This document shows, piece after piece, positions 55,168 to 64,000 of a stretch of DNA of 64,000 nucleotides (within the stretch, counting starts at the first letter, position 1; each line of letters begins with the position of its first letter). Source of the DNA: Psychrobacillus faecigallinarum (GTDB lineage Bacteria; Bacillota; Bacilli; Bacillales_A; Planococcaceae); assembly GCF_014836595.1 (NCBI RefSeq), contig NZ_JACSQO010000002.1, positions 1-64,000 on the forward strand, in the 5' to 3' direction. The notes under the pieces are model-generated. The model did no database searches and was not told where the DNA came from. It saw only the letters and a program-made list of their open reading frames with translations. The translations under genes were made by a program, and so were the position numbers.

Positions 55168-56098
55168 TGTAGTGATAATTGTAAATGAGGTAGCAGGTCA
55201 GGGAAGAGCTAAAAAGCTATGGGAGTCATGGAAGGACCGGCTCCCGTTCTCCTTTACACTCTTTAAAACTGAATACAGTGGGCATGCAACTGCTATATCG
55301 AAGGAATATGCTGACGCTAGCCAAGAACCTCTTCTTATTATTGCAATAGGTGGAGATGGTACCATACACGAAATACTCTCAGGTTTGATAGGATACAATC
55401 ATGTTCGAGTTGGAGTTGTTTCTGCAGGAAGTGGAAACGATTTTGGTCGAACTTTTTTTGTGTTTAAAACAATAGAACAATTAAATGAATATGTTTTGGA
55501 ATTTCAATCATCAGAATATATGGACATGGGAACATTAAAAACCAATTCAGAGAAATTTCATTTTGTAAATAATGCGGGCTTTGGTTTTGACGCTCATGTT
55601 GTGTATGCAGCCAATAATTCTAGCTGGAAAAAGTGGTTAAATAGATTAGGCTTAGGTAAACTAGTATACATACTTTATCTAGTGAAGGAGTTATTTTGTT
55701 TTCAAAAATTTTCTTTTTCTTTACTAAATAAAGAAGATGAGATAAAGTTTGAGGATGTTTGGTTTATCACTGTATGTAATCAGCCTTATTTTGGAGGAGG
55801 TATGAAAATTTCTCCGTCCTCCTTACCGAACGATTCATTAATCGAACTAACCATAGTACACCATTTAAAAAGAACAAAGCTATTATTTATATTTGGCACT
55901 GTGTTTTTTGGAAAACATACTGCTTATAAAGAAATTAAACAAATTCAAGCAAAAGAGTTCACCATTCAAATGAACGATGAAGTATATGGGCATGTAGATG
56001 GAGAATTTTCCTGTATGACTACACCTGGTAGTACTTTTACGTTTAAGGTGGAGTCCGATGCTTGGAATTTAGCAAAACCACCAAGTAAAAGGAGTTAA
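55160..56098 (+). CDS. ytlR: Diacylglycerol kinase-family lipid kinase YtlR
   Basis: This 312-residue lipid kinase of the DAGK catalytic family begins [18 protein letters not shown] and has the nucleotide signature [16 protein letters not shown] (about 58-73), then [14 protein letters not shown]. subtilis YtlR is a paralogue of DgkB/BmrU with unknown lipid substrate. It overlaps ytlQ by 8 nt and is 4 nt ahead of trmB. Confidence 0.88.
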   Translation: MNNVVIIVNEVAGQGRAKKLWESWKDRLPFSFTLFKTEYSGHATAISKEYADASQEPLLIIAIGGDGTIHEILSGLIGYNHVRVGVVSAGSGNDFGRTFFVFKTIEQLNEYVLEFQSSEYMDMGTLKTNSEKFHFVNNAGFGFDAHVVYAANNSSWKKWLNRLGLGKLVYILYLVKELFCFQKFSFSLLNKEDEIKFEDVWFITVCNQPYFGGGMKISPSSLPNDSLIELTIVHHLKRTKLLFIFGTVFFGKHTAYKEIKQIQAKEFTIQMNDEVYGHVDGEFSCMTTPGSTFTFKVESDAWNLAKPPSKRS

Positions 56099-56102
56099 AG
56101 TA

Positions 56103-56753
56103 ATGAGATTAAGAAACAAACCATGGGCAGAGGATTTTATAAACGCTCATCCAGAAATAGTAATTCCAAATCCAGAAGAACAAAAAGGAAAATGGAATTC
56201 AGTGTTCAATAACGAGAATCCACTTCACATTGAAGTAGGTACAGGTAAAGGCCAATTTATCACAGGAATGGCAAAACAAAATCCTGATATCAATTATATA
56301 GGAATTGAGCTTTATGATAGTGTCATTGTATCTGCTTTAGAAAACGCATTAGAAGCACAGCCTTTACCAAATTTACGTTTGCTTAAGGTGAATGGTGCTG
56401 ACTTAGCAAAATATTTTCAAAAAAATGATGTACACCGTGTGTATTTAAACTTCTCAGATCCATGGCCAAAAATTAGACATGCAAAGAGACGCTTAACTCA
56501 CGAAGGGTTTTTAAAGCTGTATGAATCTATTTTAGTAGACAATGCAGAAGTTCATTTTAAAACAGATAATAGAGGGTTATTTGAGTATTCTTTAACAAGT
56601 ATGTCGGCTTATGGGATGCTGTTGACTTATGTATCGCTTGATTTACATGCGAATATGCCAGAAGATAATATTATGACGGAATATGAGGAGAGATTCTCAG
56701 CAAAAGGTCAGCCGATTTATAGACTAGAGGCTAGGTTTTTGAGCAACAAGTAA
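56103..56753 (+). CDS. trmB: tRNA (guanine46-N7)-methyltransferase TrmB
   Basis: This 216-residue SAM-dependent enzyme methylates G46 in the variable loop of tRNA. The SAM site is [15 protein letters not shown] (about 38-52), and the family motifs [18 protein letters not shown] (about 117-134) and [12 protein letters not shown] follow. Full length. The ATG follows AAAAGGAG. Confidence 0.95.
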   Translation: MRLRNKPWAEDFINAHPEIVIPNPEEQKGKWNSVFNNENPLHIEVGTGKGQFITGMAKQNPDINYIGIELYDSVIVSALENALEAQPLPNLRLLKVNGADLAKYFQKNDVHRVYLNFSDPWPKIRHAKRRLTHEGFLKLYESILVDNAEVHFKTDNRGLFEYSLTSMSAYGMLLTYVSLDLHANMPEDNIMTEYEERFSAKGQPIYRLEARFLSNK

Positions 56754-56784
56754 AAGGTCAATACTATTCAAAGGGGATGAAAGT

Positions 56785-57633
56785 ATGGATACGTATAAGT
56801 TTCAAGAGATGACATTAACATGGTTAAAGGGCGGTACGACACATATGGACGGGGGAGCCATGTTTGGAGTAGTGCCAAAGCCTTTATGGGAAAAAAAATA
56901 TCCTGTTAACGAAAAAAATCAAATAGAGCTTCCTTCCGATCCAATTCTTATCCAATATCAAGGTAAAAACATTTTGCTAGAGGCGGGCATAGGATTTGGT
57001 AAGTTTTCAGAAAAGCAAATAAGAAACTATGGGATTACAGACGAATCGATGGTAGATGATAATCTTGTCGAGCTAGGTCTACTAGCTGAGGATATCGCTA
57101 TCATTTTAATGACACATTTACATTTTGATCACGCTTGTGGATTAACTAAGTGGGTAAATGGAGAGTTAATTTCTAGTTTCCCGAATGCTACTATCTATGT
57201 TTCAGATGTAGAGTGGAATGAAATGAAGAATCCTAATATTCGATCTAGCAATACTTATTGGAAGGAAAACTGGGAACCAATTCAATCTCAGGTCACAACA
57301 TTCAAGGATTCTATTACTATATTAGAAGATATTCAGATGGTTCACACAGGTGGGCATAGCGACGGGCACAGCATTGTACTATTAAGACAATCTGGCGAAA
57401 CGATCATTCATATGGCAGATCTAATGCCAACGAATGCTCACCAAAATCCTTTATGGGTTTTAGCTTATGATGATTATCCAATGACTTCTGTGTTTGCTAA
57501 GCAAAAATGGGTGAATGAGGCATTACAAAACAATTATTGGTTTAGCTTTTATCATGATGCTTACCATCGAATGATTAAATGGTCTACAGATGGCAAGGAA
57601 ATTATAGAGAAGCTAGAGAGAACGAGAAAATGA
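56785..57633 (+). CDS. ytnP: MBL-fold hydrolase, YtnP-type (quorum-quenching lactonase-like)
   Basis: The 282-residue metallo-beta-lactamase-fold protein has the metal motif [12 protein letters not shown] (about 111-122), a further histidine in HTGGHSDGH and a metal Asp in [10 protein letters not shown]. These fit YtnP of B. subtilis, which degrades N-acyl-homoserine-lactone-type signals and antagonises streptomycin production in Streptomyces. The ATG follows AAAGGGG. A terminator follows. Confidence 0.85.
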   Translation: MDTYKFQEMTLTWLKGGTTHMDGGAMFGVVPKPLWEKKYPVNEKNQIELPSDPILIQYQGKNILLEAGIGFGKFSEKQIRNYGITDESMVDDNLVELGLLAEDIAIILMTHLHFDHACGLTKWVNGELISSFPNATIYVSDVEWNEMKNPNIRSSNTYWKENWEPIQSQVTTFKDSITILEDIQMVHTGGHSDGHSIVLLRQSGETIIHMADLMPTNAHQNPLWVLAYDDYPMTSVFAKQKWVNEALQNNYWFSFYHDAYHRMIKWSTDGKEIIEKLERTRK

Positions 57634-57637
57634 TGTA

Positions 57638-57678
57638 AACAGTTATAAGTGTCTAAGGACATTTATAGCTGTTTTTTT
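57638..57678 (+). terminator. Terminator of the ytnP-type gene
   Basis: AACAGTTATAAGTGTC pairs with GGACATTTATAGCTGTT, with small mismatches, followed by TTTTT. It argues against placing the next start upstream of it. Confidence 0.78.
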
Positions 57679-57729
57679 GTTGTGTATTCACATAATTATA
57701 GAAGGTTATTGGTAAATTATAGAGAATTA

Positions 57730-58689
57730 ATGAAGGATAAACTACTAAAGTTTGAGGTGAGTATAATCAGGACTTTTTTAAATATAGACGAACAGAACAT
57801 GGAGATTTTATTTAAAGGAAGTGAAGGTACCCCGGTAATGATTGTTTCGGGTATGGGCTCCTCATTTGATGAGTGGTATGAAATAACCGAAACATTAAGT
57901 AAAACGAATCGTGTGATAATGTTTCATAGACCTGGGCTTGGTGAAAGTGAATTGCTAAAGGAATTACGAAATACAGAAACTGTCATAAATGAAATATCAG
58001 AGATTATTCGTCTCCTTGAAATAAATGAACCATTTATTTTTGTTGGGCATTCTTATGGAGGATTATGTGTCCAGCATTTTATGAAGAAGCATGAAGAGAA
58101 GGTGTTGGGAGTAGTATTGGTAGATTCCACATCTGTAAACTTTAAAGCTCTCGATCAATTGGATTTACCGGTGATCAATGAAGATTCCACGGATGAAGCT
58201 TGGTTAGAAAAATGCCTTTTTTATTCCTCTATGAATGAAGAAAGACTGCGGGTTCAACTAAAACCAACGCTGACAAAACAGCAACTACAATTTCCTATAG
58301 ACATTCAAAAAAGACTACTAGAGTTTCAAGTAAAGCCAAATTTATATAAGGCAATGTATTTGGAGATAAGTCACTGGGAAAGAGATGCTGAAACAATAAA
58401 AAATTTAAATACTTCTCTCAATCTCCCTTTGATAGTCATTGGCAGAGATAAAGCTCATTGTATATCATTAGCAGTGGAAGAAGGATTGCCTGAAAAAGAA
58501 GCTGAACTTCTAGAAAATAAATGGGAGGAGCTTATTGAGGGGCAAGCTTATATAACAAAAAATAGTAGGTTAATCTTTGCAAAAGGCTCCAGTCACTCGA
58601 TTCATTTAGATCGGCCAGATATCATTCTAGAAGCTATAAGAATACTAAAAGGAATGGAGCTAGAAGAAAAGAATGGACATATTAAATAA
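57730..58689 (+). CDS. Alpha/beta hydrolase (319 aa)
   Basis: The protein has the hydrolase-fold landmarks VSGMGSSFDEW, HRPGLGES, the nucleophile elbow GHSYGG (about residue 110), a possible acid in VIGRDKAH and the late histidine in SHSIHLDRP. Substrate unknown. The start is uncertain: an ATG at 57730 has a weak site, a GTG at 57757 is possible, and a frame from 57649 would begin inside a terminator. Its end overlaps the truncated HAD gene by 17 nt. Confidence 0.75.
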   Translation: MKDKLLKFEVSIIRTFLNIDEQNMEILFKGSEGTPVMIVSGMGSSFDEWYEITETLSKTNRVIMFHRPGLGESELLKELRNTETVINEISEIIRLLEINEPFIFVGHSYGGLCVQHFMKKHEEKVLGVVLVDSTSVNFKALDQLDLPVINEDSTDEAWLEKCLFYSSMNEERLRVQLKPTLTKQQLQFPIDIQKRLLEFQVKPNLYKAMYLEISHWERDAETIKNLNTSLNLPLIVIGRDKAHCISLAVEEGLPEKEAELLENKWEELIEGQAYITKNSRLIFAKGSSHSIHLDRPDIILEAIRILKGMELEEKNGHIK

Positions 58690-58864
58690 GGATGTGAACG
58701 TGATCTTCTTTGACGCGGGCGGGGTTCTTTTTGACACCTTAGTAAAAGGGGAGCAACGAGTCACTAATTTGATGATGCAACGAGGATTCACACTTCCTTG
58801 CTACCGTTTCCACAACACTTCACTTATTTCCCGCAACAGTAAGCCAATTTTCCGCAACACTTAG
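58673..58864 (+). pseudogene. HAD-family hydrolase, truncated by the 21-nt repeats
   Basis: The first 39 residues look like a normal HAD hydrolase start, with motif I in IFFDAGGVLFDTL (DxGGV form). After RGF the sequence turns into YRFHNTSLISRNSKPIFRNT, which is only the translated 21-nt repeat cluster, and ends at a stop. Motifs II to IV are missing. The gene overlaps the preceding hydrolase gene, as in a former operon. Confidence 0.75.
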
Positions 58865-58972
58865 AGACTTTTGCGCAACACTACGCAAGTTTTGCGCAAC
58901 ATTTCAGGCGTTCCCGAAACACTCCGCAAGTTTTGCGCAACATTTCAGGCGGTTTCTGCAACACTCCACTAA
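58812..58972 (+). repeat. 21-nt periodic GCAAC repeat cluster (copy B)
   Basis: Units start at 58812 (ACAAC), 58833, 58854, 58875, 58896, 58916 (GAAAC), 58937 and 58958, with steps of 21, 21, 21, 21, 20, 21 and 21 nt. Extra GCAAG half-units lie at 58885 and 58926, about 10 nt after a unit. A 27-nt stretch at 58884-58910 is repeated exactly at 58925-58951. It shares GCGCAACATTTCA(A/G)GCGTT with cluster A at 44112. Confidence 0.8.
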
Positions 58973-58980
58973 AAAAGAAA

Positions 58981-59017
58981 AAAGGTGAGCTTTTAACTCA
59001 CCTTTGCTTTATTTTTT
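58981..59017. terminator. Hairpin between repeat cluster and a small minus-strand gene
   Basis: AAAGGTGAG pairs with CTCACCTTT around CTTTTAA, with an A run before and a T-rich stretch after, so it can act in both directions. Confidence 0.8.
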
Positions 59018-59179
59018 GTTATTCGATTCTTTAGTAATATGTTTCGTTACCTTGTTTTTCGAGACTTCAGCAAAGTCAATTCCCATTTCTGTATCTGGGT
59101 TTACGGTAGGATTTTTGTATAATTCTTGGCTGTTGTGCGTTCGCTCGTTCATGGTTTTTTTACTGTTCTTGCTACTCAT
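59009..59179 (-). CDS. Small hydrophilic protein (56 aa), unknown
   Basis: The ATG at 59179 follows a near-perfect GGAGGTGAT site. The peptide is polar and rich in K, N, S and T, with MSSKNSKKTMNERTHNSQEL at its start and a lysine-rich end. No membrane part and no known family. It is followed by a terminator hairpin. The strong ribosome site is the main support. Confidence 0.6.
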   Translation of the reverse strand: MSSKNSKKTMNERTHNSQELYKNPTVNPDTEMGIDFAEVSKNKVTKHITKESNNKK

Positions 59180-59255
59180 GGAATATCACCTCCTACAGAT
59201 AATTTACACTTAAGAGGTGGATTTATGCTCCATGACTGAAAGCAACATCATTGTA

Positions 59256-59570
59256 TTATACTCTTGTAAGGTCTACGACAGTTCCAGACTTCGAATCAGC
59301 AGCAAACTCAAATTGTTCAAGCTCTCCATTTTTAACTCTTGATATTCCGCCTTTATATACTTCCAAACGGATTGCTTCTTTTTGGAAAGGTTCTGGACTC
59401 ATATAAATCCATGAGCCATCGATTGGTCCCTCTTCTTTAAAAGAGTTCTTTATATTATTAAGCACTAGATCTGCTGGTTTGTTTGGATTTATTTTATTTG
59501 CAGCCTGACTTGCAACAATACCTAAAACGACTCCAGTACCTAATCCCATCATATAGTCTCTTAATTTCAT
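59256..59570 (-). CDS. Small exported or anchored protein, YtzB-like (104 aa)
   Basis: The product begins MKLRDYMMGLGTGVVLGIVA, a hydrophobic N-terminal segment that can be an uncleaved signal or anchor, and continues with a mixed domain containing GSWIYMSPEPFQKEAIRLEV and EFAADSKSGTVVDL. B. subtilis has ytzB, a PepSY-type small gene, next to ytoP, and position and size agree. The family match is from memory. The ATG follows GAGGGAGGA. Confidence 0.6.
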   Translation of the reverse strand: MKLRDYMMGLGTGVVLGIVASQAANKINPNKPADLVLNNIKNSFKEEGPIDGSWIYMSPEPFQKEAIRLEVYKGGISRVKNGELEQFEFAADSKSGTVVDLTRV

Positions 59571-59743
59571 TCCAATTCCTCCCTCTTGTTTATTTTAGTT
59601 TATCACATAACTCGATTTCGTAAAATTTTTCGATTGTCGAAATTTATTAGTAGTAAACAATTCAAACTTTTATTACAATAGATAGGAAATGTATTTAAAA
59701 AGGCAAAATTAACTTTTCTATGCTTTAGGAGGCATCTACTGAG

Positions 59744-60817
59744 ATGAATGAAGAAACACGCGGGTTGTTTAAAACATTAACCGAGTTACCTGGGGCTCCA
59801 GGAAATGAGCATGCTGTTCGAGCATTTATGCGAACCGAGTTAACTAAATATGCAGACGAAATAGTACAAGACAATTTAGGTGGAATTTTCGGATTGAAAA
59901 AGGGCGATGAAAATGGTCCTAAAATATTAGTTGCTGGGCATATGGACGAGGTCGGATTTATGGTTTCTGGCATCACGGATAATGGAATGCTACGTTTCCA
60001 GCCACTAGGTGGATGGTGGAACCAAGTTCTACTCGCTCAACGTGTAGAAATTGTTACAGGTTACAAAACAATTCCAGGTGTAATCGGATCTATTCCTCCT
60101 CATTTGTTGAGTGATGAGGTTCGTAATAAACCAATGGATATTAAAAATATGTTAATCGATGTTGGTGCTGATGATAAAGAGGATGTACTTAGAATGGGTA
60201 TTAAACCTGGCGATCAAATTGTCCCTGTTTGTCCGTTTACTCCAATGGCAAATGATAAAAAAATTATGGCTAAGGCTTGGGACAACCGTTATGGTTGTGG
60301 GCTTGCGATTGAATTATTAAAAGAAGTTCAAAATGAACAGTTACCAAATATGTTGTACTCTGGAGCAAATGTTATGGAAGAGGTAGGTCTTCGCGGGGCA
60401 CAAGCCTCCACTAATATGATCAAGCCTGATTTGTTCTTCGCTTTAGATGCTAGCCCCGCAAATGATGCTTCTGGCAATAAAAATGAGTTTGGTCAATTGG
60501 GGAAAGGTACTCTACTACGTATATTTGACCGCTCCATGATCACTCATCGAGGGATGAGAGAATTTGTATTAGATACTGCTGAGACTAATAATATTCCATA
60601 TCAATATTTTATCTCACAAGGTGGAACAGATGCAGGAAGAGTTCATACTTCGTTAGAAGGTGTACCTAGTACAGTAGTTGGTATATGTTCACGTTATATT
60701 CATACCTCTTCGTCTATTATTCATACAGATGATTACGCAGCAGCGAAGGAATTAATTGTGAAGCTTGTAAAGGCATGCGATCGTTCAACACTTGAGACTA
60801 TTAAAGCAAACGTCTAA
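59744..60817 (+). CDS. ytoP: M42 family glutamyl aminopeptidase-like enzyme YtoP
   Basis: This 357-residue zinc aminopeptidase shows the metal and catalytic segments AGHMDEVGF (about 65-73), [10 protein letters not shown] (about 179-188), MEEVGLRGA (EE pair, about 210-218), [12 protein letters not shown] and, near the end, [10 protein letters not shown]42 enzymes form dodecameric particles that trim peptides. The ATG is 10 nt behind TAGGAGGC. It is divergent from the YtzB-like gene. Confidence 0.92.
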   Translation: MNEETRGLFKTLTELPGAPGNEHAVRAFMRTELTKYADEIVQDNLGGIFGLKKGDENGPKILVAGHMDEVGFMVSGITDNGMLRFQPLGGWWNQVLLAQRVEIVTGYKTIPGVIGSIPPHLLSDEVRNKPMDIKNMLIDVGADDKEDVLRMGIKPGDQIVPVCPFTPMANDKKIMAKAWDNRYGCGLAIELLKEVQNEQLPNMLYSGANVMEEVGLRGAQASTNMIKPDLFFALDASPANDASGNKNEFGQLGKGTLLRIFDRSMITHRGMREFVLDTAETNNIPYQYFISQGGTDAGRVHTSLEGVPSTVVGICSRYIHTSSSIIHTDDYAAAKELIVKLVKACDRSTLETIKANV

Positions 60818-60820
60818 AAA

Positions 60821-60847
60821 GGATGCCCAGAGTGGCATCTTTTTTTA
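60821..60847 (+). terminator. Terminator of ytoP
   Basis: GGATGCC pairs with GGCATCT around CAGAGT and is followed by TTTTTT. Confidence 0.78.
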
Positions 60848-60997
60848 AAATTAAAGATATAAATTATACATATTCAATACATATTGCTTGGAATAATAGA
60901 TAGCAACAGACAGTCCAAAAATCATATCTTTTTCAGCCGATGAAATTGAACTGTCTTATTGTTTTCATTGGCTTGTTTCAAAGAAGGAGATTAAACG

Positions 60998-61546
60998 ATG
61001 CATAAAATACTAATTGGAACTAATAATAGAGCTAAAACAAAGGCAGTTGAAGTGGTAGCTGGCAAATTTTATCCTGATGCTATTTTTGTAAATCAGGAGG
61101 TTTCCTCACAAGTGTCGAATCAGCCGATGAGCAACGAGGAAACTAGGCAGGGAGCAATTAACCGAGCAAAACGATTAATGCAAGACTTTGATGGTACCTT
61201 TGGCATCGGCTTAGAAGGCGGTGTACAGGAAATTTCTGATACTATGTATGTTTGTAACTGGGGTGCTCTTGCAACCAAAACAGGAGAAGTGTTTACTGCT
61301 ACCGGAGCAGGTGTAGCCTTACCAAAGGAAATAGCAGATAGTTTAAAAGAGGGTGCGGAACTTGGACCCATAATGGACGTCTATACTAACAAGAAAGGTA
61401 TACGTCATCACGAAGGAGCAATAGGAGTATTTACAAACGGTTTTGTAAAACGAAGTGATATGTTCGAGCATATTATGTTATTGCTCATTGGTCAGTATGA
61501 ACTTTCTTTAAAGACTCAAAATGCGAAATTAGATTTACAGGAATGA
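60998..61546 (+). CDS. DUF84 family protein, putative ITP/XTP phosphatase
   Basis: The 182-residue protein matches DUF84 (NTPase_I-T, YjjX type): ILIGTNNRAKTKAVEVVAG at the start, NEETRQGAINRAKRL, FGIGLEGGVQE and the HEGAIGVFTNG segment. Relatives remove inosine and xanthosine triphosphates. The ATG follows AAGAAGGAG. It may be transcribed with the lipoprotein and thioredoxin genes downstream, although a 7-bp hairpin without T run lies behind it. Confidence 0.85.
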   Translation: MHKILIGTNNRAKTKAVEVVAGKFYPDAIFVNQEVSSQVSNQPMSNEETRQGAINRAKRLMQDFDGTFGIGLEGGVQEISDTMYVCNWGALATKTGEVFTATGAGVALPKEIADSLKEGAELGPIMDVYTNKKGIRHHEGAIGVFTNGFVKRSDMFEHIMLLLIGQYELSLKTQNAKLDLQE

Positions 61547-61639
61547 AAAACCAACTAGCTTAATAAGATATACTAGTTGCAAGTAAATAAAATCATAGTT
61601 AAAATATATAGCAGTTATGCATTGAATGGAGGAAAGAAT

Positions 61640-62152
61640 TTGACGAGAATTTGGATGCGGGTTATTCTCGCGTCGCTAGCTGTCATTTTAATAGCAGGGT
61701 GCGCATCTATAGATGAACAAGCTGTAGACGGCCTTGAACAAGCTGAAAAAGCCTTTCAAGGGGATGCTGAAGATCCTAACGAAGAAATTAACAGTATAAA
61801 ACTTTTCTTACCAAGTGGATATTCTATTGAAGATGATTCCGATGAAACTAATATTCTTCTCAACAAAGGGAAAAATTCTTTTATTTTATTTATCAATCCC
61901 AATGAATCATCTTCGAGTAAATTATACTATGATTTAATGATGGCAAATAAAAATGTGAAAATCATTAAGGAAGCAACCTTTGAAAAAGATGATCGGTTTG
62001 GTTTTGTTGCCATTTTAGAAAATAGCGAAGAAAGATATGAGTTAATAACCAGTATTGGCGGTATCAAATTAACAACTATTACTAAAGAGAAAGATGTTGC
62101 TAATAATCTTGAACAGATGATGATGATAGTCAGATCTATTCAAACGAAATAG
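61640..62152 (+). CDS. Lipoprotein (170 aa), unknown function
   Basis: I start at TTG 61640, 7 nt behind GGAGGA, giving MTRIWMRVILASLAVILIAG and a lipobox ending in C. The mature part has an acidic linker (ADEDPNEE-like) and then a compact domain with KLFLPSGYSIEDDSDETNIL and a C-terminal helix LEQMMMIVRSIQTK. No family is recognised. It lies 11 nt ahead of ytpP, suggesting cotranscription. Confidence 0.7.
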   Translation: MTRIWMRVILASLAVILIAGCASIDEQAVDGLEQAEKAFQGDAEDPNEEINSIKLFLPSGYSIEDDSDETNILLNKGKNSFILFINPNESSSSKLYYDLMMANKNVKIIKEATFEKDDRFGFVAILENSEERYELITSIGGIKLTTITKEKDVANNLEQMMMIVRSIQTK

Positions 62153-62163
62153 GGGGAATTCAC

Positions 62164-62475
62164 GTGGAAAACTTACAATCCATTGATCAATTCGAACAAT
62201 TAAAGAATACTGGGAAGGTTGTATTTAAATTTACAGCCGATTGGTGTCCAGATTGTCATTTTATCGACCCGTTTATGGGAGAGGTGGAAGAGCAGTTTTC
62301 TGAATTCCAATTTATCTCCGTAGATAGAGATAAGTTTATAGATTTATGTGTTGAGTTAAACATTTTAGGTATTCCGAGTTTTGTCGCTTTTGAAAATGGA
62401 AACGAGATAGGTCGTTTCGTAAGTAAAGATCGTAAAACAAGAGAAGAAATTGAATTATTTCTTCAATCTATCTAA
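62164..62475 (+). CDS. ytpP: Thioredoxin-family protein YtpP
   Basis: This 103-residue thioredoxin-fold protein has the active site FTADWCPDCHFIDP (CPDC, about residues 28-31) and the cis-proline segment LGIPSFVAF. The CPDC motif differs from CGPC of housekeeping thioredoxin, as usual for YtpP. It probably takes part in thiol-disulfide exchange in the cytoplasm. The start is GTG behind AGGGGGAA. Order ytpP-ytpQ-ytpR is as in B. subtilis. Confidence 0.9.
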   Translation: MENLQSIDQFEQLKNTGKVVFKFTADWCPDCHFIDPFMGEVEEQFSEFQFISVDRDKFIDLCVELNILGIPSFVAFENGNEIGRFVSKDRKTREEIELFLQSI

Positions 62476-62481
62476 GAGACT

Positions 62482-62512
62482 AAACGGTTCACAAATTGTG
62501 AGCCGTTTTTAT
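62482..62512 (+). terminator. Terminator of ytpP
   Basis: AAACGGTTCACA pairs with TGTGAGCCGTTT (G-T wobble) around AAT and is followed by TT and an AT-rich stretch. Confidence 0.8.
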
Positions 62513-62606
62513 TTGGGATTCCATACATAATATTTGTTTTTAACTGCTATATAGCGATAGAATTCACATAGGCAAGTCTTTTGTGAATAAGAAAGGAAGG
62601 GATACT

Positions 62607-63422
62607 TTGAAAGCACTTGAATTGATAAGATTATTTAAAACTAAAATGACAGAAGAAATATATATGTATGATTACAATCGTGAAACGAATAAGCTTCGTT
62701 TAACCCATAAGCAACTAGGAAAAGGTATGGATATTTCGATTCCTCCTATATTAGCGAAATATGAAACAAAAAAAGAGGAAGCAATTAACGAGGTAGTATA
62801 CACAATACAAGAGACATTTTCAGCTATGGAGAAGGAAATGGCAGGAGAAATTGATCCAACGTTAGCGGTTTATCCTGTAATTCGTTCTACTTCCTTTCCT
62901 CTTAAATCTAACGAGGGAAACCGATTTGTTACGAAAGACCATACTGCTGAAACTAGAGTTTACTATGCTTTAGATTTAGGAAATACTTATCGTTTGCTAG
63001 ATGAGAAGATGTTAGCGAGCTGGAATGTGCGGGAAACTGAGATAAGGGAGAGAGCTCTATTCCAGGTTAGAAATCTAAAAACAAATTATAAAACGGATGA
63101 AGTTGCTGGCAATATCTTTTACTTTTTTAACAATAATGACGGATATGATGCAAGCAGAATCTTAAACGAATCTCTATTAAAAGAAATGAAAAAACAGATT
63201 TCTGGAGATATGACTGTTTCTGTACCCCATCAAGATGTTATGATTATTGGTGATATAAGAAATGAGACAGGTTACGATGTTCTTGCTCAAATGACTATGC
63301 ATTTCTTTACAGTAGGGACAGTGCCAATTACCTCATTATCTTTTATATATGACAAAGGAGATTTAGAGCCAATCTTTATCCTGGCTAAAAATCGAGTAAC
63401 AAAGGAGAACGAAGACAAATGA
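62607..63422 (+). CDS. ytpQ: DUF1444 family protein YtpQ
   Basis: This 271-residue protein matches YtpQ (DUF1444) along its length, including YPVIRSTSFPLKS, DHTAETRVYYALDLGNTYRL, FYFFNNNDGYDASRILNES and VPHQDVMIIGDIRNE. Its function is unknown. I choose TTG 62607 because AAAGGAAGGG lies just upstream, giving MKALELIRLF; the GTG at 62583 precedes that site. It overlaps ytpR by 4 nt. Confidence 0.88.
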   Translation: MKALELIRLFKTKMTEEIYMYDYNRETNKLRLTHKQLGKGMDISIPPILAKYETKKEEAINEVVYTIQETFSAMEKEMAGEIDPTLAVYPVIRSTSFPLKSNEGNRFVTKDHTAETRVYYALDLGNTYRLLDEKMLASWNVRETEIRERALFQVRNLKTNYKTDEVAGNIFYFFNNNDGYDASRILNESLLKEMKKQISGDMTVSVPHQDVMIIGDIRNETGYDVLAQMTMHFFTVGTVPITSLSFIYDKGDLEPIFILAKNRVTKENEDK

Positions 63423-64000
63423 ATATATTTTACAATGCAGCCGGTATAGGTGACGTGTTATTAGTCCAATTAACACCAGAAAAAACAGAAAAAGTTATAA
63501 CTGAAACTAAAGGCGATGTAACGCTTGTTAAGGATCAGCAATCAGCTGAGATTCTTGCAATCAATATATTTGGATTTAGTAAATATGCACAACTAGAAGC
63601 AAACGGACAAGTTACTTTAAATGAGGAGCTTGTGACAAAAATTCAAGCAGTATTAAATTCAAATGAAGTAGATTACCAATTAGAGGTGGACCTGTCTCCT
63701 AAATTCGTAGTTGGTTATGTGGAATCTTTAGAGCAGCATCCAAATGCGGACAAGTTAAAGGTGTGCCAAGTAAACGTAGGAACTGAAACCTTACAAATTG
63801 TTTGTGGCGCTCCAAACGTGGACGCTGGCCAAAAGGTAGTGGTAGCTAAAGTCGGAGCTGTTATGCCTTCTGGAATGGTTATTAAAGATGCAGAACTTCG
63901 AGGAATTGCTTCAAGTGGAATGCTTTGCTCTGCCAGAGAGCTTGCTTTACCAAATGCTCCTGAGGTGAAAGGTATTCTTGTTTTGGAAGATAACAATGAA
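63419..64000 (+). CDS. ytpR: YtpR, tRNA-binding-domain protein, cut by the window edge
   Basis: The first 194 codons are visible and open to the edge. After an N-terminal part starting MNIFYNAAGIGDVLLVQLTP comes the EMAP/Arc1-type tRNA-binding domain: VGYVESLEQHPNADKLKVCQ, IVCGAPNVDAGQKVVVA, and LRGIASSGMLCSARELALP, the same domain as the N terminus of PheT. YtpR has no proven function. The ATG overlaps the ytpQ stop, with AAGGAG upstream. Confidence 0.9.
   Translation, partial: MNIFYNAAGIGDVLLVQLTPEKTEKVITETKGDVTLVKDQQSAEILAINIFGFSKYAQLEANGQVTLNEELVTKIQAVLNSNEVDYQLEVDLSPKFVVGYVESLEQHPNADKLKVCQVNVGTETLQIVCGAPNVDAGQKVVVAKVGAVMPSGMVIKDAELRGIASSGMLCSARELALPNAPEVKGILVLEDNNE

Noticed and set aside
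61549..61580. Terminator behind the DUF84 gene
   Set aside because: CAACTAG pairs with CTAGTTG, but the loop is long and no T run follows, so it was not listed as a terminator.

Overview
The window looks like low-GC Firmicute chromosome. Gene order and protein families point to the order Bacillales, most likely the Planococcaceae side (Psychrobacillus, Lysinibacillus or Sporosarcina type); the genus is an inference from content, not proven. Most of the window is the conserved block known from Bacillus subtilis as the yt* region: men, ytk, pckA-metK, yto/ytp, ytq, leuS, ytf/ytg/ytz, ytl/ytm and ytpPQR. Numerous ATG, GTG and TTG starts with strong AGGAGG-type ribosome binding sites and many intrinsic terminators fit this.

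Layout. 1-293: the end of a tRNA array (Asn, Ser, Glu). 756-8089: menaquinone synthesis, with menA divergent from menF-D-H-B-E; menC is not present here and menE is flanked by degenerate copies of a dispersed repeat. 8.3-11.7 kb: small genes, a zinc-binding lipoprotein with an upstream Zur box, yidD and dps. 11.8-14.8 kb: small hypothetical genes, a CPBP protease, a Nudix hydrolase and an alpha/beta hydrolase. 15.1-18.4 kb: pckA facing metK, the latter with a full SAM-I riboswitch. 18.7-26.1 kb: a gamma-carbonic anhydrase, a YtpA-like hydrolase that lacks the nucleophilic serine, malic enzyme, the alkylpyrone pair bpsA-bpsB, the tRNA wobble-uridine genes ytqA-ytqB and an MFS transporter.

26.1-37.5 kb is an accessory segment of short, mostly single-gene units: GNAT acetyltransferases, Nudix, DinB-type transferase, isochorismatase, an Lrp regulator divergent from a CxxC carboxymuconolactone-decarboxylase protein, a SUKH (SMI1/KNR4) protein and several unknowns. 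It contains visible gene decay: a frameshifted gene, a fragment duplicating the end of another gene, an open frame directly behind a stop codon and a minus-strand remnant.

37.5-64 kb returns to core genes: ltaS, a CoA-transferase pair, leuS behind a Leu T-box, trpE-trpG behind a Trp T-box, ytfP, murJ, an RsuA-type pseudouridine synthase, pepV-dat-thpR-ytlQ-ytlR-trmB in close succession, a lactonase-like MBL protein, an M42 aminopeptidase, a DUF84 protein, and ytpP-ytpQ-ytpR running off the right edge.

The most unusual structures are two clusters of degenerate repeats with an almost exact 21-nt period, each unit starting GCAA(C/G). One lies behind leuS (44091-44216), the other runs from inside a truncated HAD-hydrolase gene into the following intergenic DNA (58812-58972). 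They belong to one family, are not CRISPR, and are the best candidate here for something undescribed.
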